Assembly: GCA_963855995.1 (NCBI GenBank)
Contig: OY979716.1
Location: forward strand, 53,448,158 to 53,512,157
Length of the DNA: 64,000 bases
Direction: 5' to 3'
Source: Muricea muricata
Taxonomy: Eukaryota; Cnidaria; Anthozoa; Malacalcyonacea; Plexauridae
Shown: positions 37,901 to 45,316 of the stretch, piece by piece
Numbering within the stretch: position 1 is the stretch's first letter
Layout of the letters: the number at the start of each line of letters is the position of its first letter
Made by a program: the position numbers and the translations under genes
Notes under the pieces: generated by a model
The model's database searches: none
Seen by the model: the letters and a program-made list of their open reading frames with translations, nothing else
What the model was told of the DNA's origin: nothing

Positions 37901-40507
37901 ATTATAAATGAATACATGTCTGTAGATCTCTACACAGAGTATTCTGTAAATTTACTCCTTTCACTACAATTGATAGTGGAGTCAAAATAACTCCGGGAGT
38001 AATTTTTTTGCAGTAAAAATTACTCTGGTATTTCTACCCCATTAGTTGTAGTTATTTTTACTCCTTTAGTCGAGTTAAATTTACTCTTGGTGGAGTAAAG
38101 TTTGGATTCTAGAGTAGTTTTTACTTTCCTATAAGGAGTTATTTTTACCCCCCACGTGGAGTTAAAATTACTCCCTGAAATTAACAGTGTGTAACTCAAT
38201 TTAATCTCTATTAATGAAATGGCTAATAGCATGAAGTTTCGTGCGATCCTATGTAGTTTCAATAAATAAGATAAAGAATGCTCATGAATGGTCCAAATAT
38301 ATTCATTTAATCTTCATTCAGTACAGCAAGTTTTATTAAAATTGTATAATAGCTGCGGGACAACATGTTCAATAAATATATGAGACTATGTGCACACGAG
38401 ATCGTTTACGCGCGTTTTCACAACAGTCAAAATGAAAACGATATGAACTGTAAAATTTCTCATCCCATGAAGTTTTTAGTTTTTGTCCTTAGAGGAGGTT
38501 GATGCTGGTTTTCATTAAATTATGTCAACAAGTCGGCAGCTTTTTGAAATAATTCGGAATGAAAACGCTCGGAAACGACTTCGTGTGTACGTAGCTTGAG
38601 AGCCTAAACGATAGATCACTGAACTTGGTTTTGAAACACAGACAATTTTATAGCTAAAATAAGCGAGAGATTAATCGGGTCGGCGCAAGAGGGTTAATTC
38701 AGGTTCTGCCCGACTATTTTTTTTTAATCGGTCAATTTCAAAAGAAATTAGTTGGACAGAGCGCGAATGTATGAAAATACACCCCACCCCCACAATTAGG
38801 GTTCTAGCGCCTGCGCCAAGGGATTGTACTTTGTAGAGTTTTTCATGTGTAATTTATCGGTTCAAAATGATTGTAAAATTTCACTCAAAACAAAAAATAT
38901 TTGAAAACAAAAGTTTTAAAATGAAAAGTTACAGTTAAATTTCGTTAGCAATGTCGTTAGCGACTTAGCCATTTAAGACGTTGCTGGTCACCGAGAATTA
39001 ATGACCTCAAATCACATATCAGCAAAATGGTCAAACTTCCAAACAAAACCATACAGAGACTTAATGGCGGATGACTTTCGGATCTCAGAATTAGTAACCC
39101 TCTCCCCGACCTTTGCGCTGCAGACTCGGGAGTAAAAGTTTTAACAACTGTCTATGATCGCATCACAAACGACAAAAAGAGCGACAAAGATCAGTTTAGG
39201 GATACATTAAAGAGCGTCAGAAATTAACATCTATGGTATGAAATCAAGGAATTCCGGGAAGGGGGTTATTAAAAATTTGCAGAATTTTATTAGAGTTTAT
39301 ATATACGTTATATACGTTGCCATGTGATCTCGTGTAACTTATTTTCGTATGCACAAATGCAATCTGAGACGACTTTTTATCACACACGTTACCAAGCACT
39401 ATATTTTGCTTTGAACCAAAAATTCGTGTTTCTTGACACGTTTCCACACGTTACCAAAATATTTTAAAAAGAAATATAATATAGATTTATTTTAGAAAAA
39501 TGAGGGCAGCGTCTCATTCTCGTATAAATGTCTACGTATTTAGTGGTAACGCGTGCATGAACGTGTACAGTAACGTGTACAGTAACGTGAGGTAACGTGT
39601 TCTAAAAAGGTGACTTGTCGCTAAATTTAGTAAATCATTTTTCGAACTTTAAATAATTTTCATTTTCACTGTAATAAGTAGGTTTATTTAGGTTTATAAG
39701 TTGTATTATATTGTAAATAATTACATAGTTGTAGGTATAAATTCCGGAACGACCTGTAATTCATTTTCTACTGCAAGAGGTTGCTTAATAAACTATTATT
39801 ATTAAATTTTAATTATGTATAGTTCAGTCAACATTACTTCCAGCCATAGCTAGGTTGCTGGAACAATGAGTACATGCTGGTCTATGCTAGCTTGCATTCA
39901 TTCAGCGCATTTTGGACAGTAAACTCACAAGTATTCCATCTACAATCATGAACAAAATATGTGGCAAAATATGTCATGAAATTGCCCTCCTCCCGAATCG
40001 ATGTTGTTACCACCGAAACGCTTGTTTTAACACGATGATATTAGGCAAAAAAGCAACATTGATATATAGAGGTAGCGAAGAGCGTGCCCAACATTTTATA
40101 TAAAATATGCGCATATGATGGAAATAAAAAAACAAAATAGGTTTTTCCAAACTATATTGTCCAGGATTGTAGATGACATTTTATTCTATTTTTGACAGGT
40201 TTTCAACGGGAAAGACGACGATCGTCCGGATGCTCCTAACGTCCTGTTATTGTTCACGGATGGAGAAGCCACGGATGAAGAAGGTGATCAATACCAGGTT
40301 GAACAAGCACAGGAGCTCAAGAATGGCAAGGTGAAAGTTATTACGGTAGCAATGGGAGTCCAAAGCACTATCGACAAGTTCCGTGGCAAAATGAAAGAAA
40401 TAGCAAGCAAGGCTGTTGACTCTGGGGATCCTTTAATGTTTGAATCAGAGTTTGAAGACCTAGATAAGATCGCTAACAATCTCGTAAAGGATGCATGTGA
40501 TGTTTGA
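10921..40507 (+). CDS. Secreted PAN/EGF/EGF/vWA protein (gene B), 6 exons over 29.6 kb
   Basis: Predicted exons are 10921-11056, 11591-11820, 12625-12739, 13709-13819, 34261-34562 and 40199-40507. All have GT-AG junctions and matching phases (1,0,1,1,0), giving 400 codons. Residues 1-45 include a hydrophobic signal segment (FLAMVFLFNCG); an in-frame ATG at 10855 is an alternative start. Residues 46-122 are PAN-like (IECGTSCLDTRFCVGYNF). Residues 123-160 and 161-197 are two EGF domains. Residues 198-400 form a von Willebrand factor A domain, with MIDAS residues seen as DGSRS, the Thr of GTHTGDAL and the Asp of LLLFTDGEATDE. The gene is probably an extracellular metal-dependent adhesion or matrix protein. 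Intron 4 is 20.4 kb and intron 5 is 5.6 kb, both filled with mobile elements. Exons 2-4 match gene A in length and phase. Confidence 0.85.
11920..12434. mobile_element. TTAA-flanked MITE in gene B intron 2
   Basis: A 515-bp element has long inverted ends starting AGGGAAATAGCAACA (left) and AGGGAAATGGCAACA (right); similarity continues for about 80 bp. TTAA lies on both sides (11916-11919 and 12435-12438), as for piggyBac-mobilised elements. It has no coding content. Confidence 0.8.
13140..13325. mobile_element. Possible small MITE in gene B intron 3
   Basis: The left end around TACGGCCAAAAATCAGAAG and the right end around ATTTTCTGCCGTGTA are imperfect inverted repeats, with internal GCAACAATG/CATTATTGC also mirrored. 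The boundaries are uncertain. Confidence 0.4.
14355..15497 (+). pseudogene. Harbinger (HARBI1-like) transposase, broken
   Basis: The first exon piece (to 14513, before a GT donor) carries the typical N-terminus with WTKQWLMRNERGAF and EHYRRYLRMD. The next exon starts after AG at 14749 and reads REAIPPGERLALALRFLATG, then SEEEWLEIANAFEEKWQLPH, then VAADEKHIRI, which holds the first catalytic Asp of the DDE domain. After NSGSSFFNCKGNY the frame jumps to the C-terminal block (ENVFGILASRFRM, then LASLTLHNFLRAHL), so most of the catalytic core, with the second Asp, is deleted. A nonsense codon also lies near the presumed start (about 14305). The protein cannot be active; the element could move only with help from another copy. 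Confidence 0.85.
16503..16748. mobile_element. 246-bp MITE nested in the Harbinger element
   Basis: Ends GGGCAGGTCATAAAGTATAG and CTATACTTTATGACCTGCCC are perfect inverted repeats flanked by TTA on both sides (16500-16502, 16749-16751). The interior has repeated GGGGTGGG(T/C)CAT-like motifs. The 3-bp TWA duplication fits PIF/Harbinger mobilisation. Confidence 0.85.
17248..17815 (-). pseudogene. Harbinger-associated Myb/MADF-like DNA-binding gene, broken
   Basis: Minus-strand exon 1 (about 17815-17616) reads VFENEEVESLIHSWSKRK and continues to LIDELGFEG before a GTAAG donor; a run of A near 17795 shifts the frame after the start. Exon 2 (17435-17248, after AG) reads VMTKMARLRTYYGRELGKEK and then NSKWPFFNMLHFLRDNIAPR. 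This is the MADF/Myb-SANT pattern of the second gene of PIF/Harbinger elements, whose product helps the transposase bind DNA and enter the nucleus. A further acidic open stretch (17062-17244) follows in another phase. Confidence 0.75.
18715..18870. mobile_element. MITE copy, ACAATTATT family
   Basis: It contains CAGATCAATTATTTGCC and the mirrored ATAATTGATCTGC, as in the 8.9-kb copy, with mirrored outer parts (AAATGTTGTGATTTGTCG and CGACAAATCGCGATATT). Confidence 0.6.
19660..19895. mobile_element. Foldback MITE
   Basis: Arms of about 95 bp: GGATGGATTGGCAACTC ... CTATGGTAATTATG is mirrored by CATAATTACCATAG ... GAGTTGCCAATCCATTC, with a 20-nt spacer. No coding content. Confidence 0.8.
20010..20190. 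mobile_element. 181-bp Harbinger-type MITE
   Basis: Inverted ends AGGCGGATTTCCATTCAGTG and AGGTGGATTTCCATTCAGTG extend about 45 bp. They are flanked by TAA (20007-20009, 20191-20193). Confidence 0.9.
20625..21170. repeat. Long imperfect inverted repeat
   Basis: The left arm (about 20625-20835) is mirrored by the right arm (about 20975-21170): for example TCTATTTACATATTTTAAAC against GTTTAAAATATGTAAATACG, and GGACTGGAAACGC against GCGTTTCCAGTCC. The arms are about 200 bp with many differences, so it looks like an old foldback. Confidence 0.75.
22168..25130 (-). pseudogene. APE-type LINE retrotransposon (endonuclease plus reverse transcriptase), decayed
   Basis: Read on the minus strand, the order is endonuclease, linker, reverse transcriptase, C-terminal region, then a simple-repeat 3' tail. 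The endonuclease start is at 24797-25126 (VMASLNINSLLAH, then SINETKLD). The linker lies near 24.2-23.9 kb (KKNPKTTWKLINEL). RT motif A is near 23.35 kb (VIFIDLK-stop-AFD), motif C near 23.14 kb (MFADDTKIYC), and the thumb-side blocks at 22783-23147 (WLITNRLSLN, KILGVQIDEHLTW). A (TTGA)n tail lies at 22168-22191. Several stops and frameshifts break it. The tail and domain order fit the CR1/L2 group; the exact clade is not certain. It sits antisense in intron 4 of gene B. Confidence 0.85.
25560..25859 (-). pseudogene. Open frame upstream of the LINE, possibly its ORF1
   Basis: A 99-codon minus-strand frame lies just 5' of the LINE endonuclease. I recognise no domain. Its position would suit a LINE ORF1, but nothing in the sequence proves it. 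Confidence 0.3.
26008..26680 (-). pseudogene. DEDDh-type 3'-5' exonuclease-like fragment
   Basis: In one minus-strand phase, blocks such as DLPTLLRNAGNSFEQQLHNM, CFGDSLPLIRSLL and CQANLDSVYKCMF resemble the second half of a DnaQ-like exonuclease domain found in multi-copy cnidarian proteins. The following block (DVAADLKFIDNRHLRYQTF, then AESELSYSDLLALSEKFG and GLVGTLSMSP) is in other phases. At least two frameshifts are present. Upstream coding is replaced by an inverted repeat at 26.8 kb. Assignment to the exonuclease family is by recall of pattern, without any search. Confidence 0.5.
26788..26942. repeat. Inverted repeat with ~62-bp arms
   Basis: AAATTTCTTAATGG-type sequence through GTTAATTTGTTTTCGC is mirrored after a spacer of about 22 nt (GCGAAAACAAATTAAC ... 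CCATTAAGAAATTT). A few mismatches are present. Confidence 0.85.
27919..29395 (-). pseudogene. Mutator-like transposase, broken
   Basis: Minus-strand blocks run in order from about 29395 to 27919. They are an N-terminal part with IPTMNNGTFKSREREVG, the central MEWQKRGNGHNSLIRQGVAM, then the zinc-binding-like TKCTSCRVCDFARRKGKQPR with HDCRKN, then VGGDDSTTLCHL, which supplies acidic catalytic residues, and a C-terminal region (MPYGVEKWSDIVHAKRSLTT, then a Lys-rich end). They lie in several phases with stops between, so the gene is dead. This matches the Mutator-like transposase family common in cnidarians. It lies antisense in intron 4 of gene B and head to head with the piggyBac gene. Confidence 0.75.
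29581..31305 (+). pseudogene. piggyBac transposase, broken
   Basis: It starts MAAKAYTSEE at 29581, shifts frame in an acidic N-terminal region, and has a possible GT donor after DEDLSE near 29780. DDE_Tnp_1_7-type blocks follow: VDYFSTGEPILSHSWF (30048-30266), then KNERTPEVGLSHIVIMDLA, YLNKEHRLFMDNFYSSPALY and LACGSVRQDRKGMP (30404-30808), then NQFMNGVDRADQLLQCYSF. The Cys-rich C-terminus (RCKICGSKK, then CVQCDVFLCEGVC in another phase) is also recognisable. At least four frame breaks or stops are present. TTAA-flanked ends were not identified; a perfect palindrome (GGGGTCGTATACGACCCC, 29376-29393) upstream may belong to the left end. Confidence 0.85.
31473..32189. mobile_element. Mariner-like non-autonomous element (717 bp)
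   Basis: Inverted ends CAGGGTATATGAAAAAAG and CAGGGTGTATAAAAAAAG extend into similar sequence (AGACAA). TA follows on the right; on the left TA is separated by two bases. No transposase is encoded. Confidence 0.7.
32830..33520 (-). pseudogene. LINE endonuclease-region fragment
   Basis: Minus-strand blocks LIGLTETKLKVDQPQ, FIKYLNFALEK, then ISCNHATRITDHSATLIDNI and SGLTDHSPSFLIF form the second half of an APE endonuclease domain. NINWDEVF and SIFHSFYKRI lie further on. Frameshifts separate the blocks. This is a second, independent LINE remnant in intron 4 of gene B. Confidence 0.75.
33591..33722. mobile_element. MITE copy, ACAATTATT family
   Basis: AACAATTATTAAATTCGG at the left and CATTCAATAATTGTTT at the right are mirrored, with CAGGATATGA and TCATATCCTG inside also mirrored. 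Confidence 0.65.
34793..38184. mobile_element. Foldback-like element with repetitive ends (gene B intron 5)
   Basis: Both ends (about 34793-35030 and 37930-38184) consist of many short copies of a GGAGTAAAAATTACTCC-like motif in both directions. The interior (about 2.9 kb) has no recognisable coding frame. Near 37.55 kb a minus-strand ATG with 14 codons lies just before a GT donor, which could be a first exon. Ends made of many small repeats are typical of foldback elements. The exact borders are uncertain. Confidence 0.6.
38185..40198. other. Remaining intron 5 of gene B
   Basis: No coding exon is supported. At 39.55-39.60 kb GTAACGTGTACA is repeated a few times. Confidence 0.45.
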
Positions 40508-41909
40508 ATTGCTGCGCGAACAACAAGGAAGAACTTTTTCACTATTACTATTCATGACGAGCGAATAGCGCATATAGATCTGTGTATTGTAAGAGTCACC
40601 ACCAACCTGTACTAACAGGATTTGTGAGTGATTGGTTGTAAAAATGCAAGACAGTGAAGTATAGAAATTGGTTTACTAAAGGATGAATTACGAACAATGA
40701 TGACTTTTGTTTCGAATGTCCAGTTACAAAGCCTGGTCATTTTAGGTTGATATTCACCCAATTATTACATATTACATAATATTATATAGTATCAAGGTTT
40801 AATAGATCATTTTAAGTAGATAGTAAATGTGGTAGCGGTATAAATTCTGACGTAATTGTAAGTGAATTTACACAAACTGGTTCTCAACAGTCATAATTGA
40901 CCAAAGCCTGCACTGGTTTCCTCGCTTCTAATTCTTCGAAGAATGTACAAAAACCTAATTACGCACGCAGAGCAATGCCTGTGCGCGGGACATTGCTGAT
41001 CTGGTTAGGCGTATAAATCTGTCCAAATGTCTTTAAAATATGACGAGACTTGATATATCGAAAAAAAGCAAATTTTAGTAATGCTGATTAAACCATATCT
41101 TATCTAGAATATAGATTTCTTCATGGTTTGTACAGTTGAACATAATTTACGCACGTGTTGATTTGTTTACACGCGAAGTGTGAAGAAGATTTCATGTTTC
41201 TGATTGGCTAATAAGCATTGCGATTAGAAAACATTAGTATAGTATTCATTGTTACAAAATCGTCACTATTGTGTACCACGACAGTTAAAAAACACATTTA
41301 CACACGTTTACAGCAGATGAGTATACATGGTATCAATCGGGTGTCAAGTTATGTACATCTAAAGGCGCCGAAATTATCTTTTCTGTACATGATAATAAAT
41401 TTGTGAAACCTAAACAGTATGTATGGCTTCAACTGGTCTTTGCTGTTTTTCGACCGCGTTTTAGTAAGCTTTTGGGTTTAGCTCTTTCCGAAATGTGTTT
41501 TGCATGTCAAGTCGAAATTTTATCACGTCAGCAATAATTTTATAGATCTTAGCCTTGATTATCTTCTGTTTCCTTCGGTGGACTTTTTTTACTTTGTGCA
41601 GCTGTTATATACCATACCTAAGGTAAGACCTATCCAAATTTAAAAAAATCTACAAATAGGTCTTTAAGCTATCGAAATCCACGAATATATCAAAGTCTAA
41701 ATTGTAAACCTGTCTTCAAATTTTGATATTTTCTTTTTTTCCTTTTCCCAAAAAAAAATCAGAAAATTTGATCAAAGAAAAAGAAAGTTATTGTTCATTC
41801 ATCGTGAAATTTAACCATTAAAACTATAAAAAACGTGTAGTCAGTACAAGTTTCGTTGCAACGTACTGTGTCTCGACTAACACTTCCATACTGTAGGAAG
41901 CCACCTTAA
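40508..41909. other. Intergenic stretch after gene B
   Basis: I find no gene or clear repeat, and no AATAAA close to the gene B stop. Confidence 0.45.
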
Positions 41910-42354
41910 AGTGCAAATAACCCCCAAAAAATTTTAATGAAATCGGAAAGACTGTGATTGTACAATATTTTTGGCGCAAGAATTACTGAATTTAGATCGA
42001 TTTTGTAGCCTCAAGTCGTCGCTGAATATCGGAATTCAATTAAAAATTGCCGCGCATCCATTCTAGCAGCCGGGTAACTAGTGGGGACGTAAATCTCGTA
42101 CAACAAGGTTTTCTTGTAGTCTTTGTAGTGACTCCTCTGCAGGTGTTTTGTTTTCGACCAGCACAGCCCCTAATAGTCCTCCCTAAACAAAACGCTGGCA
42201 GAGGAGGTTACATTGAAGTTAGCCGCACACTCCGGAATTTAAGTCACATAACTAATTTCCCGCGAACCAGAGCAAGTAAAGTTTCGCGCCAAAAATCTTG
42301 TAAAATCACAGTCTTTCCGATTTCATTAAAGCAATTTTTGAGGCAATGTGCACT
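41910..42354. mobile_element. TTAA-flanked MITE (445 bp)
   Basis: TTAA at 41906-41909 and 42355-42358 brackets inverted ends that share AATGAAATCGGAAAGACTGT (mirrored at the right) over about 75 bp. It is non-coding and fits piggyBac-type mobilisation. Confidence 0.8.
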
Positions 42355-42589
42355 TTAAGTTCAATTTAAGATTAAAAAACTTTTAAGTAATAAAAGTAGA
42401 GAGCTATTGCCGAGTTGAGAGTTGTGAAAATGCCTTGTGCAAACAGAGGAAGAGAGCTGCAATCAAGACTAAAAAGCACAGATGTCGTGAGCTGATTGGT
42501 TATCTCGAAATCAGACCACTCAACTGTTCAGGTGTACAAAATCCAAGCCTCCGTTGCCATAAAAGGAGAGCCGCATTTCATCTACGACA

Positions 42590-42890
42590 GTAACAAGGGC
42601 AAATAATGTTAGCCAATCAGAGCGTTTGTTTACATTTTACGCGCTCAACCAATCAGAATACGTTAAATTACATCATGTAAACAAAAGGAGTGAAAAAAGA
42701 GCACGTGTTTCTAAGCCATCTGTGCCATTCGATATTTACCTTTTCACTTTGAAATTCACAAATTCTTATAAAATGGTCTTTTTTCTGAAACTTTACCGCG
42801 GAGATTTTTTACATTTGATCTAGAACACGAAATATTTATTTTTAAATAACTGAGTTTTGACGCGCGCGAAGTGTTGGACAATGCGAATGA
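42590..42890 (+). repeat. Dispersed repeat, copy 1
   Basis: The block from GTTAGCCAATCAGAGCG to GAAGTGTTGGACAATGCG reappears in reverse at 56.2-55.37 kb. There it is interrupted by a Mutator-type element. No coding content is recognised. Confidence 0.75.
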
Positions 42891-43096
42891 AAATAGTTCA
42901 TGTACTTAAAAAATGTTTAAAACAATAATTTTAGAATTAATGATAGTCTATTACTATATAAGAAATGTTGTAAAAGTATACCTGACGTTCTGAACGGAAG
43001 AGAATGTCATGTGCTCGTATCCGGTTTCGTTCCTGTACGCTGCAAGCGTTCATTGCCGGATTCTTGCGACGCTTCGTGTAAACATGTTACTGTATG

Positions 43097-43410
43097 TTAC
43101 CGTGTTTGTGGCTGTGGCATTTCAGAACGTCGCCAGTTGCTTATCATTTCGAGCAAATCACTCACTTCCTCCTGACCTTGTTCTTTGATCGGTTCATCGT
43201 CGTCGCTTTCTTGGTATTCGTCATGCCTTTAATCATCACCTTCATCAGCTGCATTTCCAATGTTGATCAAAGATGAAACGGCGTTGTTTGCAGTCTGACC
43301 AAGAGACTCGATCTCTGCCAATAACGTCGATTGACAAAGTGGACAAGGATTAATCTCTGGCAGTATGCACTGAACAGAATGCCCACATCCGTAGAAAACT
43401 TTCTAAATTG
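43097..43410 (-). pseudogene. RING-like zinc finger exon, broken
   Basis: After a TTTAG acceptor, the minus strand reads VFYGCGHSVQCILPEINPCP followed by LCQ. This is the second half of a RING-type finger (C-x-H-x4-C-x9-C-x2-C). Next come an IESLGQTANNAV helix, one in-frame TAA after AADEGDD, an acidic stretch and a TAA at 43097. It may be the last exon of a multi-copy cnidarian gene; its upstream exon would lie across the (TA)n tract. Confidence 0.45.
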
Positions 43411-43443
43411 GGCTATTGTTTGTGCAATCAGTTTCTGCAATGT

Positions 43444-43445
<2 letters not shown>

Positions 43446-43533
<88 letters not shown>
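43446..43533. repeat. (TA)n microsatellite
   Basis: About 88 bp of pure TA. It marks the left border of the Penelope-like complex. Confidence 0.95.
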
Positions 43534-43535
<2 letters not shown>

Positions 43536-43642
43536 CAATATATAGATATCAACGGAATAAAAGCCATATGATCAGAGTGCTCAATACCGAAGTAGAGCGG
43601 AATACTAAGATAAAGACAAACTTGGTTTACTTCATATATTTA

Positions 43643-43700
43643 ATCACTACAAATTTGTTTCGTATGGCAGGCAAAGCTTCTGCCACACTCATCAGGTGAT
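43643..43700 (-). ncRNA. Type I hammerhead ribozyme in the PLE 3' region
   Basis: On the minus strand: CTGATGA (43689-43695), a 9-bp stem II with 9-nt loop (GTGTGGCAG ... CTGCCATAC, one G-U pair), GAAAC (43657-43661), stem III ACAA/TTGT, and triplet GTA (43648-43650) followed by GTGAT. GTGAT pairs with ATCAC just before CTGATGA as stem I. All core positions match the consensus, with A as the cleavage-site nucleotide. It lies 77 bp after the stop of the minus-strand PLE and in the same sense, as known for hammerheads in PLE terminal repeats. Confidence 0.88.
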
Positions 43701-43776
43701 AGTCGCGTCTGATGGTAATGCCTAGGAAATTTGATACTATTTACATGCGGTTCTTGACGTCAATGGAAAGCTAAAA

Positions 43777-45316
43777 TTACAAATCATTAAAATAGTTGCT
43801 GAGTAAATGTTTCCTTCTATGCCTACAAGATGATACAAGTTCATTTCTAGAGTTTAGGGAGCTTAGCTTTGGATGGCAAATGATTAAGTACTTTTCATGT
43901 AAACATAAATTACATTTCTTTGTATGACTGGAGTATCCTCTGCATTTCTTGATAATTTTCCATGACACAGCGAAGTCGATCTTAGAGTCCTTTAATTTCC
44001 AAATGTATTTACTTAGGGCAGTTCTGTTCTTGTGTTTTGGATCTCGGAATGAATTTGTGTGGTTGTTGTACCTCGTTTTAAACGCGCCTTCAGTTATACC
44101 CACGTACGTCTGCTCTTCTTGGTTATCAATTCTTTTTACCGTTGCTTGATAAACAACTCCATTGGTTTGGCATTTCCCAGGCAGTGGGCAGGTATCTTTG
44201 TTACGGCAGTTGCAGTTGTCCACGGAGGTTGTGTTGGGCTGGGTTTCGGTGAGCAGGCGCTTGTTGTGGGAAGATATAATGGTAGCGACGTTTGGCATGC
44301 AGCTGTAGCTGAGTTTCAGTGTGTTCCTGTTGCATATTTTCCGTAAGGGGTGAGTAGGTGGGAAACATTTGTCAATGATCCTTAGGAACTTGCTGCCAAT
44401 ATTTGTAGAAACACTGGCATTGTAGGGAGGGTTGAACCACGTGACATTTCTGGTCCTGGGTCGTTTGGGTTTGGGTTGATGTGGTTTGTAATTTAGATTG
44501 TAGTCGTAACTGCTTCGCTTGAGGGCTTCTTGGTAAGGTGGTATGGCAGAGTCAAAGGCGCTCTTGTCGGAAGAAATGTTGGAAAGTCTCGTGTTGATGT
44601 TTTCAGGTATGCTACGGATTATAGGAGGAGGGTGGTTACTGTTGCGATGGACATACTGGGGGACGTTACCGGGCTTCATGAATGGTTTGTAGCTTTCAGA
44701 AATCAGATCGAGCGTAATGTCAAGATAATCAACACGTTTCTTGTTCGCCTCGATTGTTAGTTTCAGGTTGTGCTCACTGAAGGTTGTACAAATGTATTTC
44801 TTTATGTTCTCAATCTCTCTCGGTGTTTTGTCGAATGCGGCTAGTCCATCATCTCTGTAAAGGCCAATGTTGTGTCCTAGTTTTGGGGTTAGTTTTGATA
44901 GTATGTACGAGCCAACAAGTTCGCAAGTCTCAGCACCATCAAAGCTGCCCATGGTCACATCGAACAACGAATTTGACGTTTTCTTGCACCACGTAGTATT
45001 TCCGTTAAAAAGTAGGGACTTTTTGGCTTTGATTATAATGGATTTTTCTTCGTCGGTTATATGATCATACTGTGATCCGAATTCGAGGGCTTCGGTAAGG
45101 AGATCTTCTGATATGGAGGGGTAAAAATCGACGATGTCGAAGGTGACGAATGAGTATTGGGGTTTGTTTGGAATCTTTTTGAACCATTCAATGATTGAGC
45201 TAGTGTTTTTCCACTGGTTCAATTGGGTGGCAGTGACAATATTTGAGTTCATCCGTTGTAAGATTTTCTTGCTGATGACACCGATCTCGGACTTGGTCGG
45301 GTTTATTAGTCTACAG
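43777..45316 (-). pseudogene. Penelope-like element, left copy (reverse transcriptase plus GIY-YIG)
   Basis: The element reads from 45316 down to the stop at 43777, 5'-truncated at the junction with the right copy. Visible blocks in order are CRLINPTKSEIGVISKKIL, RT motif A (FVTFDIVDFYPSIS), motif B (MGSFDGAETCELVG), motif C (IGLYRDDGLAAF) and KRVDYLDITLDL. These are followed by the Cys-rich CNCRNKDTCPLPGKC, GIY-like VVYQATV, YIG-like TYVGIT, CNLCLHEKYLIICHP and a complete tail (RNELVSSCRHRRKHLL). The frame has no stops, so the copy is young, but the RT N-terminus is missing. The first codons of the longest open frame (45317-45381) come from the opposite-strand copy and are not part of the element. 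A hammerhead follows in the 3' region. Confidence 0.9.

Noticed and set aside
43238..43255. CTGATGA on the minus strand near 43.24 kb
   Set aside because: No GAAA or stem II follows; it lies in the RING-like coding frame.
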